A stretch of 64,000 bases of DNA from RGIG4097 sp045613765 (GTDB lineage: Bacteria > Bacillota > Clostridia > Christensenellales > CAG-917). The notes beneath the pieces are model-generated. The model made no database searches, was not told where the DNA came from, and saw only the letters and a list, made by a program, of their open reading frames with translations. Where the stretch lies: NCBI GenBank assembly GCA_045613765.1, contig JAZLBO010000003.1, forward strand, positions 1-64,000. Reading direction: 5' to 3'. Position 1 is the stretch's first letter, and the number at the start of each line of letters is the position of its first letter. This document shows positions 53,745 through 62,537 of this stretch, in pieces. The position numbers and the translations under genes are program-made.

Positions 53745-56687
53745 ATGTTAAAACTTACAGGAATCACAAAAGAATATCGTATAGACGATAATGACGTAAC
53801 TCTCGCACTGAAAGATATATCAATCGAATTTAGAAAAAATGAATTCGTTTCAATCCTTGGCCCTTCAGGCTGTGGTAAAACCACACTTCTCAACATCATT
53901 GGTGGTCTTGATCGCTACAATGCAGGCGACATCCAAATTGATGGCATTTCAACCAAGGAATATGATGACGTTGACTGGGATACATACCGTAACCAACGTA
54001 TTGGCTTTGTTTTCCAATCATACAACCTCATCCCCCACATGAATATTCTCAAAAACGTTGCTCTTTGCCTTACACTCGCAGGCGTATCAAAAGAAGAACG
54101 TTATGAACGTGCTCTTGAAGCACTCCGTAAAGTTGGTCTTGATGGCCAAGCAAAGAAGCGTCCCAACCAACTTTCAGGTGGACAAATGCAACGTGTTGCA
54201 ATCGCAAGAGCATTGGTCAACAATCCTGATATTATTCTCGCAGACGAACCTACTGGCGCACTTGACACAGAAAGTGGTCTTCAAATCATGGAACTTCTCA
54301 AAGAAGTTGCAAGCGATCGCCTTGTTGTCATGGTCACACACAACCCTCAACTTGCAGACGAATACAGCACTCGTATAGTCTATCTCAAGGACGGTGAAAT
54401 CGTTGACGATACAATGCCTTACGACAGCAACGCAGTGGAAGATGTTGTCCTTGAAGAAGTTGCAGAAGGCAGTGTTGACGAAATCAATGCAGAATTGGTT
54501 GAAGATACACTCAAAGAAGGCGAAGAAGAAATAATCCTTGAAGAAGTCAAGGCAGCAGCACCTGCACCCAAGACAAGAAAGAAACTTACTTTGAGAGAAA
54601 AGTTCCTCAAATATAAGGCACACGACAAAGCATCAATGAAGTTGTCCACTGCAGTTTCACTTTCTTGGAACAACCTTATCAGCAAGAAAGGCAGAACCTT
54701 CCTTACGTCAATCGCAGGCAGTATTGGTATCATCGGTATCATTCTCGTCCTTGCATTGTCATCAGGCGCAAAGATGTTCTTGAGTGGTATGGAAGAAGAT
54801 GCATTGTCAACATACCCCCTTGCCATCGAAAAGTCATCAATGGACGTCACCTCAGTCCTTTCAACACTTCTTGCAGGTGGCGAATCTTGTGAAACACACG
54901 TTGACGAAGACGGCAACAACATCTGCGACAAGTGTTTGATTGACATGACAAAAGATTACGATGTCACAGTCCAATCAGTTCTCGGATCAGTTATGACCAA
55001 CTTCTTGAACATGGCAACCGAAAACGATTTGATCGCTTTCAAGCAATACGTTGATGAAAACTTTGACGATACCCTTGCAACAGTCAAGTTCAACTACGGC
55101 ACAACCTTCAACGCATACTGCGAAGACCCCAGAAATAATGAAAAGCCCGTAGAAGACCAAATCTATATGAAGGTCAACCCCTACGTTGAAGCAATGTACG
55201 TTGTTCTCGACGATATGAAGGATGATCCCACCATTGGACCTCTCCTTGCAAATATGACGTTCAACGGCATGACAATGGACGAGGCAATGACAACATTTGG
55301 CTCAATGCTTGGCAACAGTTGGGCAGAAATGTCAACCAACCAAGATATCCTTTCAGGTCAATATGACGTGAAGGCAGGCAAATGGCCCACAAAAGAAGAT
55401 GAAATCGTCATCGTTCTCAACCCCGACGGCAAACTTATGGACATTCAATTGTTCATGCTCGGTCTTAAATCACAAGATGACATCATGGAAGCATTGACCA
55501 ACGGCAAGAGTTTCAGTGCAACTGGCTTCACTTATGATGAACTTCTTGGCAAAGAATACAAGATCCTCACAAATGCAGATTACCTTACAAAGAACGTAGA
55601 TGCAGAAGGTTATGCTCTTGACACCAAGGGCAATAGAGTCCTTGACAAGGCAGGCAATGCAGTTCTCGTTGCAGACGTAGATGCAGACGGTTATATCCTT
55701 GACGCAAGTGGCAACAGAGTTGTCGGCGCAGACGACAAACCCATCGCAATGACTTGGAATCACTCACTCAAGAGTGAACAATCAAAAGCATTTGTTGAAG
55801 CACAAACATCAATGAGTGTCAAAGTTGTCGGCATCGTTCAACCCAAACCAGACGCAGTTGCAGCATCAATCAACGGATGTATCGGTTATACAAGAGCACT
55901 TGGCGACTATCTTATGACCAGTGCAAAAGAACACCCCGCAGTCAAGCAACAACAATCAATCTATAATGCAGCAGTTGAAGGTGGAAAGAAACAATATGAA
56001 AGTGTACTTTCATACACATACAACGAAGGCGATCTCACAAAGGAAACAAAGATTGGTGGCGACGTGAAGATATCTGACCACGAAATCCTTATGAGAGCAC
56101 TCGGTGTTGCAGACCCAAACAACCCCACGTCAATCCATTTCTACTGCAACTCATTTGCATCAAAAGAAGCAGTTGAAAACTTCATTGCAGAATACAACGC
56201 ACTTCAAACCAATCCTAAGAAACAAATCCAATACACAGACACATTGTCATCAGTCATGGGATTTGTCAACACAATGACCAACGTTATCACAGGTGTCTTG
56301 GTGGCATTTGCAGCAATCTCACTTATTGTTTCAACAATTATGATTGCAATCATCATCTACACCAGTGTCCTTGAAAGAAGAAAGGAAATCGGTGTCCTTA
56401 GAAGTATTGGCGCAAGAAAGAAAGACGTTGCACGTGTCTTCCTTGCAGAAAGTGCAATCCTTGGTGGATACTCTGGTATTATTGGTGTATTTGTCAGTTG
56501 GATATTCTCACTTGCAATCAGTGCAATCCTTGAACACGTATTCGGCTTTGTTGGCCTTATGCAAGTTGAGTGGTGGCACGCAGTTATGATGCTTGGCATA
56601 TCAGTCCTTCTCAGCATGCTTGCAGGCTTTATCCCCTCAAGAATCGCTGCAAAGAAAGACCCTGCAATCGCACTCAGAAGCGAGTAA
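53745..56687 (+). CDS. MacB-type ABC exporter, ATPase fused to FtsX permease
   Basis: The 980-residue protein joins an ATPase (1-225: Walker A GPSGCGKT at 39-46, LSGGQMQR, ADEPTGALD, VTHNPQLAD) to an FtsX-like permease. The permease has one helix at about 320-342 (FLTSIAGSIGIIGIILVLALSS), a 500-residue outside domain and three C-terminal helices (about 850-965), ending GFIPSRIAAKKDPAIALRSE. MacB-type proteins move proteins or peptides mechanically and do not pump through a pore. The outside domain has C382ETHVDEDGNNICDKC397, a motif shared with two lipoproteins. A protease lipoprotein follows. Confidence 0.88.
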   Translation: MLKLTGITKEYRIDDNDVTLALKDISIEFRKNEFVSILGPSGCGKTTLLNIIGGLDRYNAGDIQIDGISTKEYDDVDWDTYRNQRIGFVFQSYNLIPHMNILKNVALCLTLAGVSKEERYERALEALRKVGLDGQAKKRPNQLSGGQMQRVAIARALVNNPDIILADEPTGALDTESGLQIMELLKEVASDRLVVMVTHNPQLADEYSTRIVYLKDGEIVDDTMPYDSNAVEDVVLEEVAEGSVDEINAELVEDTLKEGEEEIILEEVKAAAPAPKTRKKLTLREKFLKYKAHDKASMKLSTAVSLSWNNLISKKGRTFLTSIAGSIGIIGIILVLALSSGAKMFLSGMEEDALSTYPLAIEKSSMDVTSVLSTLLAGGESCETHVDEDGNNICDKCLIDMTKDYDVTVQSVLGSVMTNFLNMATENDLIAFKQYVDENFDDTLATVKFNYGTTFNAYCEDPRNNEKPVEDQIYMKVNPYVEAMYVVLDDMKDDPTIGPLLANMTFNGMTMDEAMTTFGSMLGNSWAEMSTNQDILSGQYDVKAGKWPTKEDEIVIVLNPDGKLMDIQLFMLGLKSQDDIMEALTNGKSFSATGFTYDELLGKEYKILTNADYLTKNVDAEGYALDTKGNRVLDKAGNAVLVADVDADGYILDASGNRVVGADDKPIAMTWNHSLKSEQSKAFVEAQTSMSVKVVGIVQPKPDAVAASINGCIGYTRALGDYLMTSAKEHPAVKQQQSIYNAAVEGGKKQYESVLSYTYNEGDLTKETKIGGDVKISDHEILMRALGVADPNNPTSIHFYCNSFASKEAVENFIAEYNALQTNPKKQIQYTDTLSSVMGFVNTMTNVITGVLVAFAAISLIVSTIMIAIIIYTSVLERRKEIGVLRSIGARKKDVARVFLAESAILGGYSGIIGVFVSWIFSLAISAILEHVFGFVGLMQVEWWHAVMMLGISVLLSMLAGFIPSRIAAKKDPAIALRSE

Positions 56688-56730
56688 TTGTACAACGGTC
56701 AAAACTCAATCAAAACAACATAAAAACGCA

Positions 56731-56757
56731 AAAAACCGAGAGCAATCTCGGTTTTTT
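56731..56757 (+). terminator. Terminator after the ABC exporter gene
   Basis: AAAAAACCGAGA-GCAA-TCTCGGTTTTTT, a perfect stem with T-run. Confidence 0.9.
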
Positions 56758-56851
56758 ATTACATAAAATTTTTCAGTTAGCAAAAAATCTCTATACTTAT
56801 TCAAAAACCTGTGATAAACTTTTTGTGAAGAAAGAAAAAGAGGGTATCAAT

Positions 56852-58903
56852 ATGAAAAAGAACATAACGTTGATATTTGTGGCAGTGATTATGGCACTTG
56901 TCCTTGCAACTTGCGTTGCTTGTACGCCTGTCAATCCCGAAACACCTTGCATAGACCATGTGGACGACAACAATGATGGCGTCTGTGACGTTTGTGGTGA
57001 AGAAATTGAAATTCCCGAGCCCGAAACACCCTGCACCCATACATATAGCAATGATTGTGACACAACTTGCAATCTTTGTGGCGCAGAGAGAATGGTTGGA
57101 GAACACGTTGACGCAGATACAAACGGAAAGTGTGACAACTGTGGTGCAACAGTTGAAATCCCCATAAATAGAGCCAACAAAGACTTTACAACCGAAGAAA
57201 AAGAAATCTTGATGGAATTGTTTGGCGAAGTTGTGCCATATATGCCAAATGATGAATATGAATTTGATGTTTACACCGATGAGGAATACGGCACATACGT
57301 GTATTACTACACCAATGAAAACACTCAAGCCGAATTCGATGCATACCTCGTTGCCCTTGAAAAAGCAGGTTTTACATTTGATGGCACTTATGAAGACGAT
57401 TATGGCGACACTTGGTATCTCTATTCCAAAGGAAATATTCTTCTTGATACTGCTTTCTATGAGTGGGACGAAGGTCTTTGGGGTGTTGACACCCAAATCT
57501 ACCTTGACGGAGAAGGTGGCGAAACCGGTGGAGATGTTGGTGGAGATGTTGGTGGTGGCGACACAAATGAAGATATAGAAATCATCAACCCCACACCCGG
57601 TTTGCCCAACGGAACGGACGGTGTTTACAACGTAAATTTCAATGATGCAACTTATGTCAAGAACGTCACAGACCAAGGATATTATCTTGGTGGTTGCCCC
57701 ACAACAGGCGACGTCAAAGTCCTTGTAATCCCCGTGGAATTTTCCGATTGTACTGCATCAAGCAAAGGATACTCTGTGTCACAACTTGAAAAGGCTTTCA
57801 ACAGCAATGATGGCACGGACGGCATATATTCTGTGTACGAATATTTCTATATCTCAAGTTATAACCAACTCACATTGTCCTTTGACGTCTTGGACAACTG
57901 GTTCTGTCCTCAATATGACAGTGAATACTATCAAGATGCAACCGATGAAGATGGCTATGCCATAGGCGACCAACTTATCATTGACGAAGCACTCAAATAT
58001 CTTGAACCTCTTATGGATTTGAGTGAATTTGACAGTGATGAAAACGGCTCAATTGACGCAATCGTGCTTATCAACACCCTTGACGTTGGCGAAGATGACT
58101 TCCACTGGGCATATAGATACTGGAATATGTACACAGATGAAAATGGCGCATACTACGATTATGACAACGTGTATGCCAACGATTATCTCTGGGCATCATA
58201 CCAATTCTTGCACGAGGCCTATGATATTGAAGGCACAGGACTTCCTTATTACACAGATACAACAGTGTTCAACACATATACGTTTATCCACGAGTTTTCA
58301 CACGTCCTTGGCGCAGATGACTATTATGACACCTCAGGAAAAAATGACCCCTTGCAAGGCGTTGATATGATGGACGAAATGTTTGGCGATCACAATGCCT
58401 ACACCAAGATTAACTACGGTTGGATCACGTCATCACGTCTTGTCACTGCAGAAGAAAGTGTCACACTCACTCTCACAGACTTTGCAACCACAGGGGATAC
58501 AATCATCATTGCCAACAACTGGGATAGCACTTTGGGCGCATATCAAGAGTACTATATCATCATGTACTACACAAACACAGGGCTCAACGATGGGGATGAA
58601 ATGGGTTATTTCTCCCGTGACGGCATTGTTGTCTATCACGTCAATGCAACTCTTTATAAGGAAATATATAATGGGGATACATATTACGACGTGTACAACA
58701 ACAATACGGATATTTCTGGAGAATATGGCACAGAAAACAACCTTATAGAAATCGTCAAGAGCGCAGAAGATACCTTCACGTATATCGCAGGCGACACAAT
58801 GCCCACCGTATATCTTGACAATGGCGATATGCTCGTGTACAACTTTGTTGTAGAAAGTATAGAAGACGGCACAGCCACAATCACATTTACCAAATCAAAC
58901 TAA
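56852..58903 (+). CDS. M6-like secreted metalloprotease lipoprotein
   Basis: The 683-residue protein has a lipoprotein signal (MKKNITLIFVAVIMALVLAT, Cys 21 or 24), a Cys-rich segment (33-100) with HVDDNNDGVCDVCG, CTHTYSNDCDTTCNLCG and HVDADTNGKCDNCG, an acidic domain (about 110-225), a Gly/Asp linker, and a catalytic domain with HEFSHVLGADDYYD (480-493), the HExxHxxGxxD zinc site, followed by DMMDEMFGDHNAYTK. This is the M6 (immune inhibitor A-like) pattern. The ATG at 56852 starts the signal peptide. The open frame further upstream is not coding. Confidence 0.87.
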   Translation: MKKNITLIFVAVIMALVLATCVACTPVNPETPCIDHVDDNNDGVCDVCGEEIEIPEPETPCTHTYSNDCDTTCNLCGAERMVGEHVDADTNGKCDNCGATVEIPINRANKDFTTEEKEILMELFGEVVPYMPNDEYEFDVYTDEEYGTYVYYYTNENTQAEFDAYLVALEKAGFTFDGTYEDDYGDTWYLYSKGNILLDTAFYEWDEGLWGVDTQIYLDGEGGETGGDVGGDVGGGDTNEDIEIINPTPGLPNGTDGVYNVNFNDATYVKNVTDQGYYLGGCPTTGDVKVLVIPVEFSDCTASSKGYSVSQLEKAFNSNDGTDGIYSVYEYFYISSYNQLTLSFDVLDNWFCPQYDSEYYQDATDEDGYAIGDQLIIDEALKYLEPLMDLSEFDSDENGSIDAIVLINTLDVGEDDFHWAYRYWNMYTDENGAYYDYDNVYANDYLWASYQFLHEAYDIEGTGLPYYTDTTVFNTYTFIHEFSHVLGADDYYDTSGKNDPLQGVDMMDEMFGDHNAYTKINYGWITSSRLVTAEESVTLTLTDFATTGDTIIIANNWDSTLGAYQEYYIIMYYTNTGLNDGDEMGYFSRDGIVVYHVNATLYKEIYNGDTYYDVYNNNTDISGEYGTENNLIEIVKSAEDTFTYIAGDTMPTVYLDNGDMLVYNFVVESIEDGTATITFTKSN

Positions 58904-58924
58904 AACTTAATCAATTTAACTGAA

Positions 58925-58956
58925 TTAAAAAGGAAGGTGTTTGCCTTCCTTTTTAA
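58925..58956 (+). terminator. Terminator after the M6-like protease gene
   Basis: TTAAAAAGGAAGG-TGTTTG-CCTTCCTTTTTAA, a long perfect stem with T-run. Confidence 0.9.
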
Positions 58957-58995
58957 TATAAAAGAGCATTAGTCGTGCAAAAATTGTGTAAACTA

Positions 58996-59023
58996 TTGCA
59001 AATTTGAAATAATATGTTATAAT
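58996..59023 (+). promoter_or_regulatory. Promoter of ssrA
   Basis: TTGCAA (58996-59001) and a perfect TATAAT (59018-59023) are 16 bases apart, 17 bases before the mature 5' end. Confidence 0.7.
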
Positions 59024-59039
59024 ACGACTACACTCTTTT

Positions 59040-59403
59040 GGGGGTGTACTGGATTCGACTACTGGTTAGAGTCGGGATAAGCATGTCGCAGGCTCGTCTG
59101 CGTTAAAACGGAACGCTAAAATTAAATGCAAAAAACAATTCAATGAAATCCAACATGGGTTTCGCCCTCGCTGCATAATTTAAGTCAGCGTGTCGCCCCG
59201 AGGTTTTCTGTTCCCTTGGCAAGCGGCATCAGAAAAACAGACAACACCAACCCAGTGTCCTGTAAGTTGGTTGTCATTTAGGACTCATCAATCTAAGGTT
59301 CGCCCACGTACCGAAGTGCGAAAAATTCAAACGTGAGATAAACATGTAGAAAGTGCCGGTGAAGGCTTTTAGGACCGGGGTTCAACTCCCCGCATCTCCA
59401 CCA
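59040..59403 (+). ncRNA. ssrA: Transfer-messenger RNA (tmRNA)
   Basis: tmRNA rescues stalled ribosomes with SmpB. The 5' end GGGGGTG pairs with the 3' CATCTCC to make the acceptor stem, and CCA is encoded at 59401-59403. The 5' domain has TGTACTGGATTCGACT. The tag frame at 59128-59178 reads AKNNSMKSNMGFALAA-stop, ending in the ALAA degradation signal. Pseudoknot-rich sequence follows, and then the T-arm ACCGGGGTTCAACTCCCCG. The one-piece form with both ends in order is the standard type. Hairpin-rich copies of its 3' end lie just downstream. Confidence 0.97.
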
Positions 59404-59447
59404 AAAAGCAAAACACGAACCTTTATGGCTCGTGTTTTTGCTTTTTT
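59404..59447 (+). terminator. Terminator of ssrA
   Basis: AAAAGCAAAACACGA...TCGTGTTTTTGCTTTTTTT forms a long stem with a T-run directly after the CCA end. Confidence 0.88.
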
Positions 59448-59463
59448 TGATACACGGAAATGA

Positions 59464-59749
59464 TGTTGCGGGGAGTTGAACGAGAGCGTATAAAAAATGA
59501 TAGACACCTATCATTTTTAGCGTTGACCGATGTGCTTTGTGTGGCATACACCTATACAAGCACAATTGACACACAAAGCGCAAGAACAACTCCCTCGCAT
59601 CTCAAATTTTATGCGGGAAAACACCTTTGGTGTTGGCAACAATGTTGCCTGAACCCCGGAACCGGGCTGGCGTTCATTCGCCTGTGCAAGCACGCTCATT
59701 TCACTATTACAGCGCGCGGACGCGCCTACAACTCCCCGCATCTCCACCA
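59464..59749 (+). repeat. Hairpin-rich palindromic element made of ssrA 3'-end copies
   Basis: The stretch contains an inverted copy of the tmRNA T-arm (GCGGGGAGTTGAAC, 59468-59481), a degenerate direct copy (CAACTCCCTCGCATCTC, 59587-59603), and an inverted/direct pair TGAACCCCGG-A-ACCGGGCT (59650-59668). A 60-base insert (59669-59728) beginning GGCG, with CACTATTAC at 59702-59710 and the stem GCGCG-CGGA-CGCGC, ends in CTA. An exact copy of the last 21 bases of tmRNA (59729-59749) follows. Perfect hairpins crowd the interval, such as AACACC-TTT-GGTGTT and GGCAAC-AAT-GTTGCC. No gene is coded. See the findings. Confidence 0.8.
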
Positions 59750-59752
59750 AAC

Positions 59753-59781
59753 AAAACACCGAAATGTCTTCGGTGTTTTTT
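59753..59781 (+). terminator. Terminator after the ssrA-derived element
   Basis: ACACCGAA-ATGTC-TTCGGTGT with TTTTTT. Like the true ssrA, this copy of the 3' end is followed at once by its own terminator. Confidence 0.85.
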
Positions 59782-59803
59782 CGTTATACGACAGGCGAAT
59801 ATG

Positions 59804-59832
59804 TTGAAAAAATGCAAAATTTGTGCTATAAT
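59804..59832 (+). promoter_or_regulatory. Promoter of the first acetyltransferase gene
   Basis: TTGAAA (59804-59809) and TATAAT (59827-59832) are 17 bases apart, about 50 bases before the ATG at 59882. Confidence 0.7.
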
Positions 59833-59881
59833 AAATTAAACGATAAATAAGAATAGGTCGAACGGATTATGGGTGGGGTAC

Positions 59882-60313
59882 ATGATAGAGTTAAGAGATA
59901 TCACGGAGAAAAACTTTAATGAATGTTTGCAGTTGAAAGCAAGTGTGGATAATGAGGACTTTGTAGATACAGTGACATATTCTCTTGCAGAAGCATGGCT
60001 TTTGTATAAGGAAACAGAGATTTTTGCAATTTATAATGATGAAACAATAGTTGGCTTTGTATCTATGTATGTTGGAGACGCAAATTACCAAATTATCAAT
60101 TTTTTGATTGATGATGCCTATCAAAAAAAAGGATTTGGGACAGAAGCGGCAAAAATCTGTATTGATTTCTTAAAAAACAAATACGCTGCTACAAGAATTT
60201 CCGCACCAGTAGATATAAGAAACACTACAGCTCAGATGTTTTGGGAGAAGTTAGGTTTTTCGTTTTCTGATAGTATCGAAGATGGATATGTTTTTATGAG
60301 GCTTTTTGTGTAA
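59882..60313 (+). CDS. GNAT family N-acetyltransferase
   Basis: The 143-residue protein has the GNAT order: IVGFVSMYVGDANYQIINFLID (beta 4), then the acetyl-CoA loop YQKKGFGTEAAKICIDFLK (Q/RxxGxG/A) and NTTAQMFWEKLGFSF near the end. The substrate is unknown. Codon use is more AT-rich than in the core genes, and it lies behind the ssrA-derived element, so it is probably acquired. An in-frame GTG at 59873 is possible, but I prefer the ATG at 59882. Confidence 0.85.
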   Translation: MIELRDITEKNFNECLQLKASVDNEDFVDTVTYSLAEAWLLYKETEIFAIYNDETIVGFVSMYVGDANYQIINFLIDDAYQKKGFGTEAAKICIDFLKNKYAATRISAPVDIRNTTAQMFWEKLGFSFSDSIEDGYVFMRLFV

Positions 60314-60411
60314 TGCTTTGTAAGGGCCAATTCCAATTTATAAAACAGTTAGATAAAATTGAATTTGACGAAGAGTTGACATTCTGTAGGAGCTTTTACA
60401 AAGGAGAGTAA

Positions 60412-60855
60412 ATGGTAAAATATATTGTTCGCCCAGCAATAGCTGGTGACCATGATTTGATATACACCCTCAAGGCTGAGTCCATTCGGCCTTATGTGGA
60501 AAAAATCTGGGGTTGGGACGAGAAATTTCAACAAAAAGATTTTGATAGTGACTTTGCCTCTGTTGAGTATTTTAGTGTAATTGAAATTGACGGCAAGTTT
60601 ATTGGGTTTTTACAGTGCTACTTTGAATCACCCTATCTTGATGTTGCCGAAATCCATCTGCTTTCAGAGTATCGTGGCAAGGGCATTGGCTCTGATATTC
60701 TGCTGAGCCTCCAAAACGACTGTTTGATTAAGAAGAGAACGATGCGTATTGGTTGCTTTAAGGAAAACCACCGTGCAAAATCCCTCTATCAAAAGTTAGG
60801 GTTCATACAGACGGAGGAAACTAATACGCACTATATACTTCAATACCCGTACTAA
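60412..60855 (+). CDS. GNAT family N-acetyltransferase
   Basis: The 147-residue protein has the GNAT features VIEIDGKFIGFLQCYF, EIHLLSEYRGKGIGSDILL (acetyl-CoA loop) and ENHRAKSLYQKLGFIQTEE. It is not a close copy of the neighbour at 59882. AAAGGAGAG precedes the ATG. A short direct repeat AATTCCAATTT lies before (about 60335) and right after the gene (about 60854), and base use is unlike the core genes, so this is likely a transferred unit. Confidence 0.87.
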   Translation: MVKYIVRPAIAGDHDLIYTLKAESIRPYVEKIWGWDEKFQQKDFDSDFASVEYFSVIEIDGKFIGFLQCYFESPYLDVAEIHLLSEYRGKGIGSDILLSLQNDCLIKKRTMRIGCFKENHRAKSLYQKLGFIQTEETNTHYILQYPY

Positions 60856-60942
60856 ATTCCAATTTGTCGGTGAGTTTAATTGTACGCATTTTGGGTAAAC
60901 TGTACGCAAATTGTATCGAAATAGGTATTTACACACAAAATG

Positions 60943-60975
60943 AAAAAGACGAACTCGCAGTAGTTCGTCTTTTTT
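60943..60975 (+). terminator. Terminator between the acetyltransferase and ArsB-like genes
   Basis: AAAAGACGAACT-CGCAGT-AGTTCGTCTTTTTT, a perfect stem with a T-run on the plus side and A-rich (T on the minus strand) on the other. Confidence 0.88.
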
Positions 60976-60994
60976 GTTGCCCAAAACTGTGTGA

Positions 60995-62311
60995 TTATAT
61001 AAACAATATTGAAAGGTGCAGGGTGGCAAGGGCAAGGATCATAAGGGGGATGCTTGTCATTGCGCCGTACATCATAAACTTGCCAAAGGACAAGTGGTAG
61101 TCGTGTTTTTTGAGGATTGAGAGCCACATAATGCCTGCCAATGCGCCCACGGGTGTGAGATATGCGCCAATGTTTGAGCCAATGATTGAAGCATACAATG
61201 CGCCATAGTAGTTCGCGCCCGTAAGCCCTGCCAAAGACAATCCATCTGCAAACAAAACACTCATAGGAATATTGTTCAGTACGTTGGATGAAAGGAAGGA
61301 TGCAAGCCCGTAGATGAATATGCTATCCCCATTGTTGAAAGCCTTTGCAACCATACCTGTAAATCCACACTTATTCAGTGCAAGAACAATGACAAACATT
61401 GAGATGACAAATGGTGCAAGCGCGTAGGGAAGGCGTTTTAACACTCGCAAAAAGAGAGATAAACCCTGCTTTTTGACAAGAAGATATACAAATGCAAAGA
61501 TTATAAGACTGCCTGCAATCACTGCGCAGGCCACCCACATTTCAATGCCGATATATGAGCAAATTGAAAGGGCAATGATAGCAAGTGCAAGGTGCACAAT
61601 ACCTGTGATTACAAGGAATTTATCCCCAAGTTGAACGTCGTCGTGTTCCACAGACATGGGCTCACGGAGTTGCTTATGGAATATGCCACTGAGCAAGAAA
61701 AATGCACCTACGGCACAAGCCATACTTGGCAAAATCATAACCTTCAAATAGTCAAAGAAATCAATATTTGCGCTTGATGCAAGATATATGTTTGTAGGGT
61801 TGCCAATGATGAGTGTCATGCTCAAAGTGTTGGCTGCCACAAACTCTGCAATAAGGAAAGGCAAGGGGTTGATTTTAACCTTTTTGGCAAAGTGCAATAT
61901 AAAGGGTGTAAAGGTCAGTATGACAATATCGTTGGATGTGAACATTGTCAAAAGTGACACTGTAATATACAAAGTAAGGAACAAACTCTTTTGAGTTGCC
62001 TTTGATTTGCGCACTGCAAGGCAAGCAAGATATTCAAACAAATTCATCTCGTCAAGGAAGACGGAAAGGAAAGTCATACCAAAGAATATCACAAGCAATT
62101 TCAATGGGTTGACAGACGTTTGTCTTGTAAGACCTGCCCAAGTTTCTTGAGGGGATATGCAACCGATTGCAAGGAGCAAAATTGCGCCAAGGAGAGCAAT
62201 AATCCAGTAAAAACTGATGGATTTACCCTTGACCGTAAAAGTCGGCTTGACAATGAGCAAGATCAAAATTGTAAGTATGGTGATGGCACTCACCACAATG
62301 GTTGCAATCAT
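60995..62311 (-). CDS. ArsB/NhaD-type ion transporter
   Basis: The 438-residue protein has about 11 to 12 helices and the ion-transporter family marks LLTMFTSNDIVILTFTPF and LIIGNPTNIYLASS, with the repeat SSNVLNNIPMSVLFADGL in the second half and SNIGAYLTPVGALAGIMW. The family includes arsenite, sodium/proton and anion carriers. No ars genes or ArsR operator lie near, so the substrate is open. GAGGAAA precedes the ATG at 62311. It is transcribed towards the acetyltransferase genes. Confidence 0.87.
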   Translation of the reverse strand: MIATIVVSAITILTILILLIVKPTFTVKGKSISFYWIIALLGAILLLAIGCISPQETWAGLTRQTSVNPLKLLVIFFGMTFLSVFLDEMNLFEYLACLAVRKSKATQKSLFLTLYITVSLLTMFTSNDIVILTFTPFILHFAKKVKINPLPFLIAEFVAANTLSMTLIIGNPTNIYLASSANIDFFDYLKVMILPSMACAVGAFFLLSGIFHKQLREPMSVEHDDVQLGDKFLVITGIVHLALAIIALSICSYIGIEMWVACAVIAGSLIIFAFVYLLVKKQGLSLFLRVLKRLPYALAPFVISMFVIVLALNKCGFTGMVAKAFNNGDSIFIYGLASFLSSNVLNNIPMSVLFADGLSLAGLTGANYYGALYASIIGSNIGAYLTPVGALAGIMWLSILKKHDYHLSFGKFMMYGAMTSIPLMILALATLHLSILFI

Positions 62312-62497
62312 AGTTCAAATTTCCTCACGGCGCATTATAGCACAATCAACAGAAAAACCATAACAAAATGCAACAAAATTATTATAATAATAAAAATGAC
62401 AACATAGAGTGATCATCAATACAAAATATGCAAGGTACAAAATGAGTGCCGTGACAGTGGAAATAAAAAATATTTTTTGAAAAGTACGTGAAAATGC

Positions 62498-62526
62498 TTG
62501 CCTAATCTTTGTATTTATTGTAATAT
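62498..62526 (+). promoter_or_regulatory. Promoter of tRNA-Val
   Basis: TTGCCT (62498-62503) and TAATAT (62521-62526) are 17 bases apart, 12 bases before the tRNA. Confidence 0.6.
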
Positions 62527-62537
62527 ATCACTGCTAC

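Noticed and set aside
59293..59589. Minus-strand frame reading WWRCGELNPGPKS across the tmRNA 3' end
   Set aside because: This is the antisense translation of tmRNA, a common false annotation.
59383..59749. Simple attL/attR pair of an integrated island at ssrA
   Set aside because: The interval of under 400 bases has no integrase or cargo, and also contains inverted copies and a T-loop insert. An att scar alone does not explain it, although an ancient integration may have contributed.
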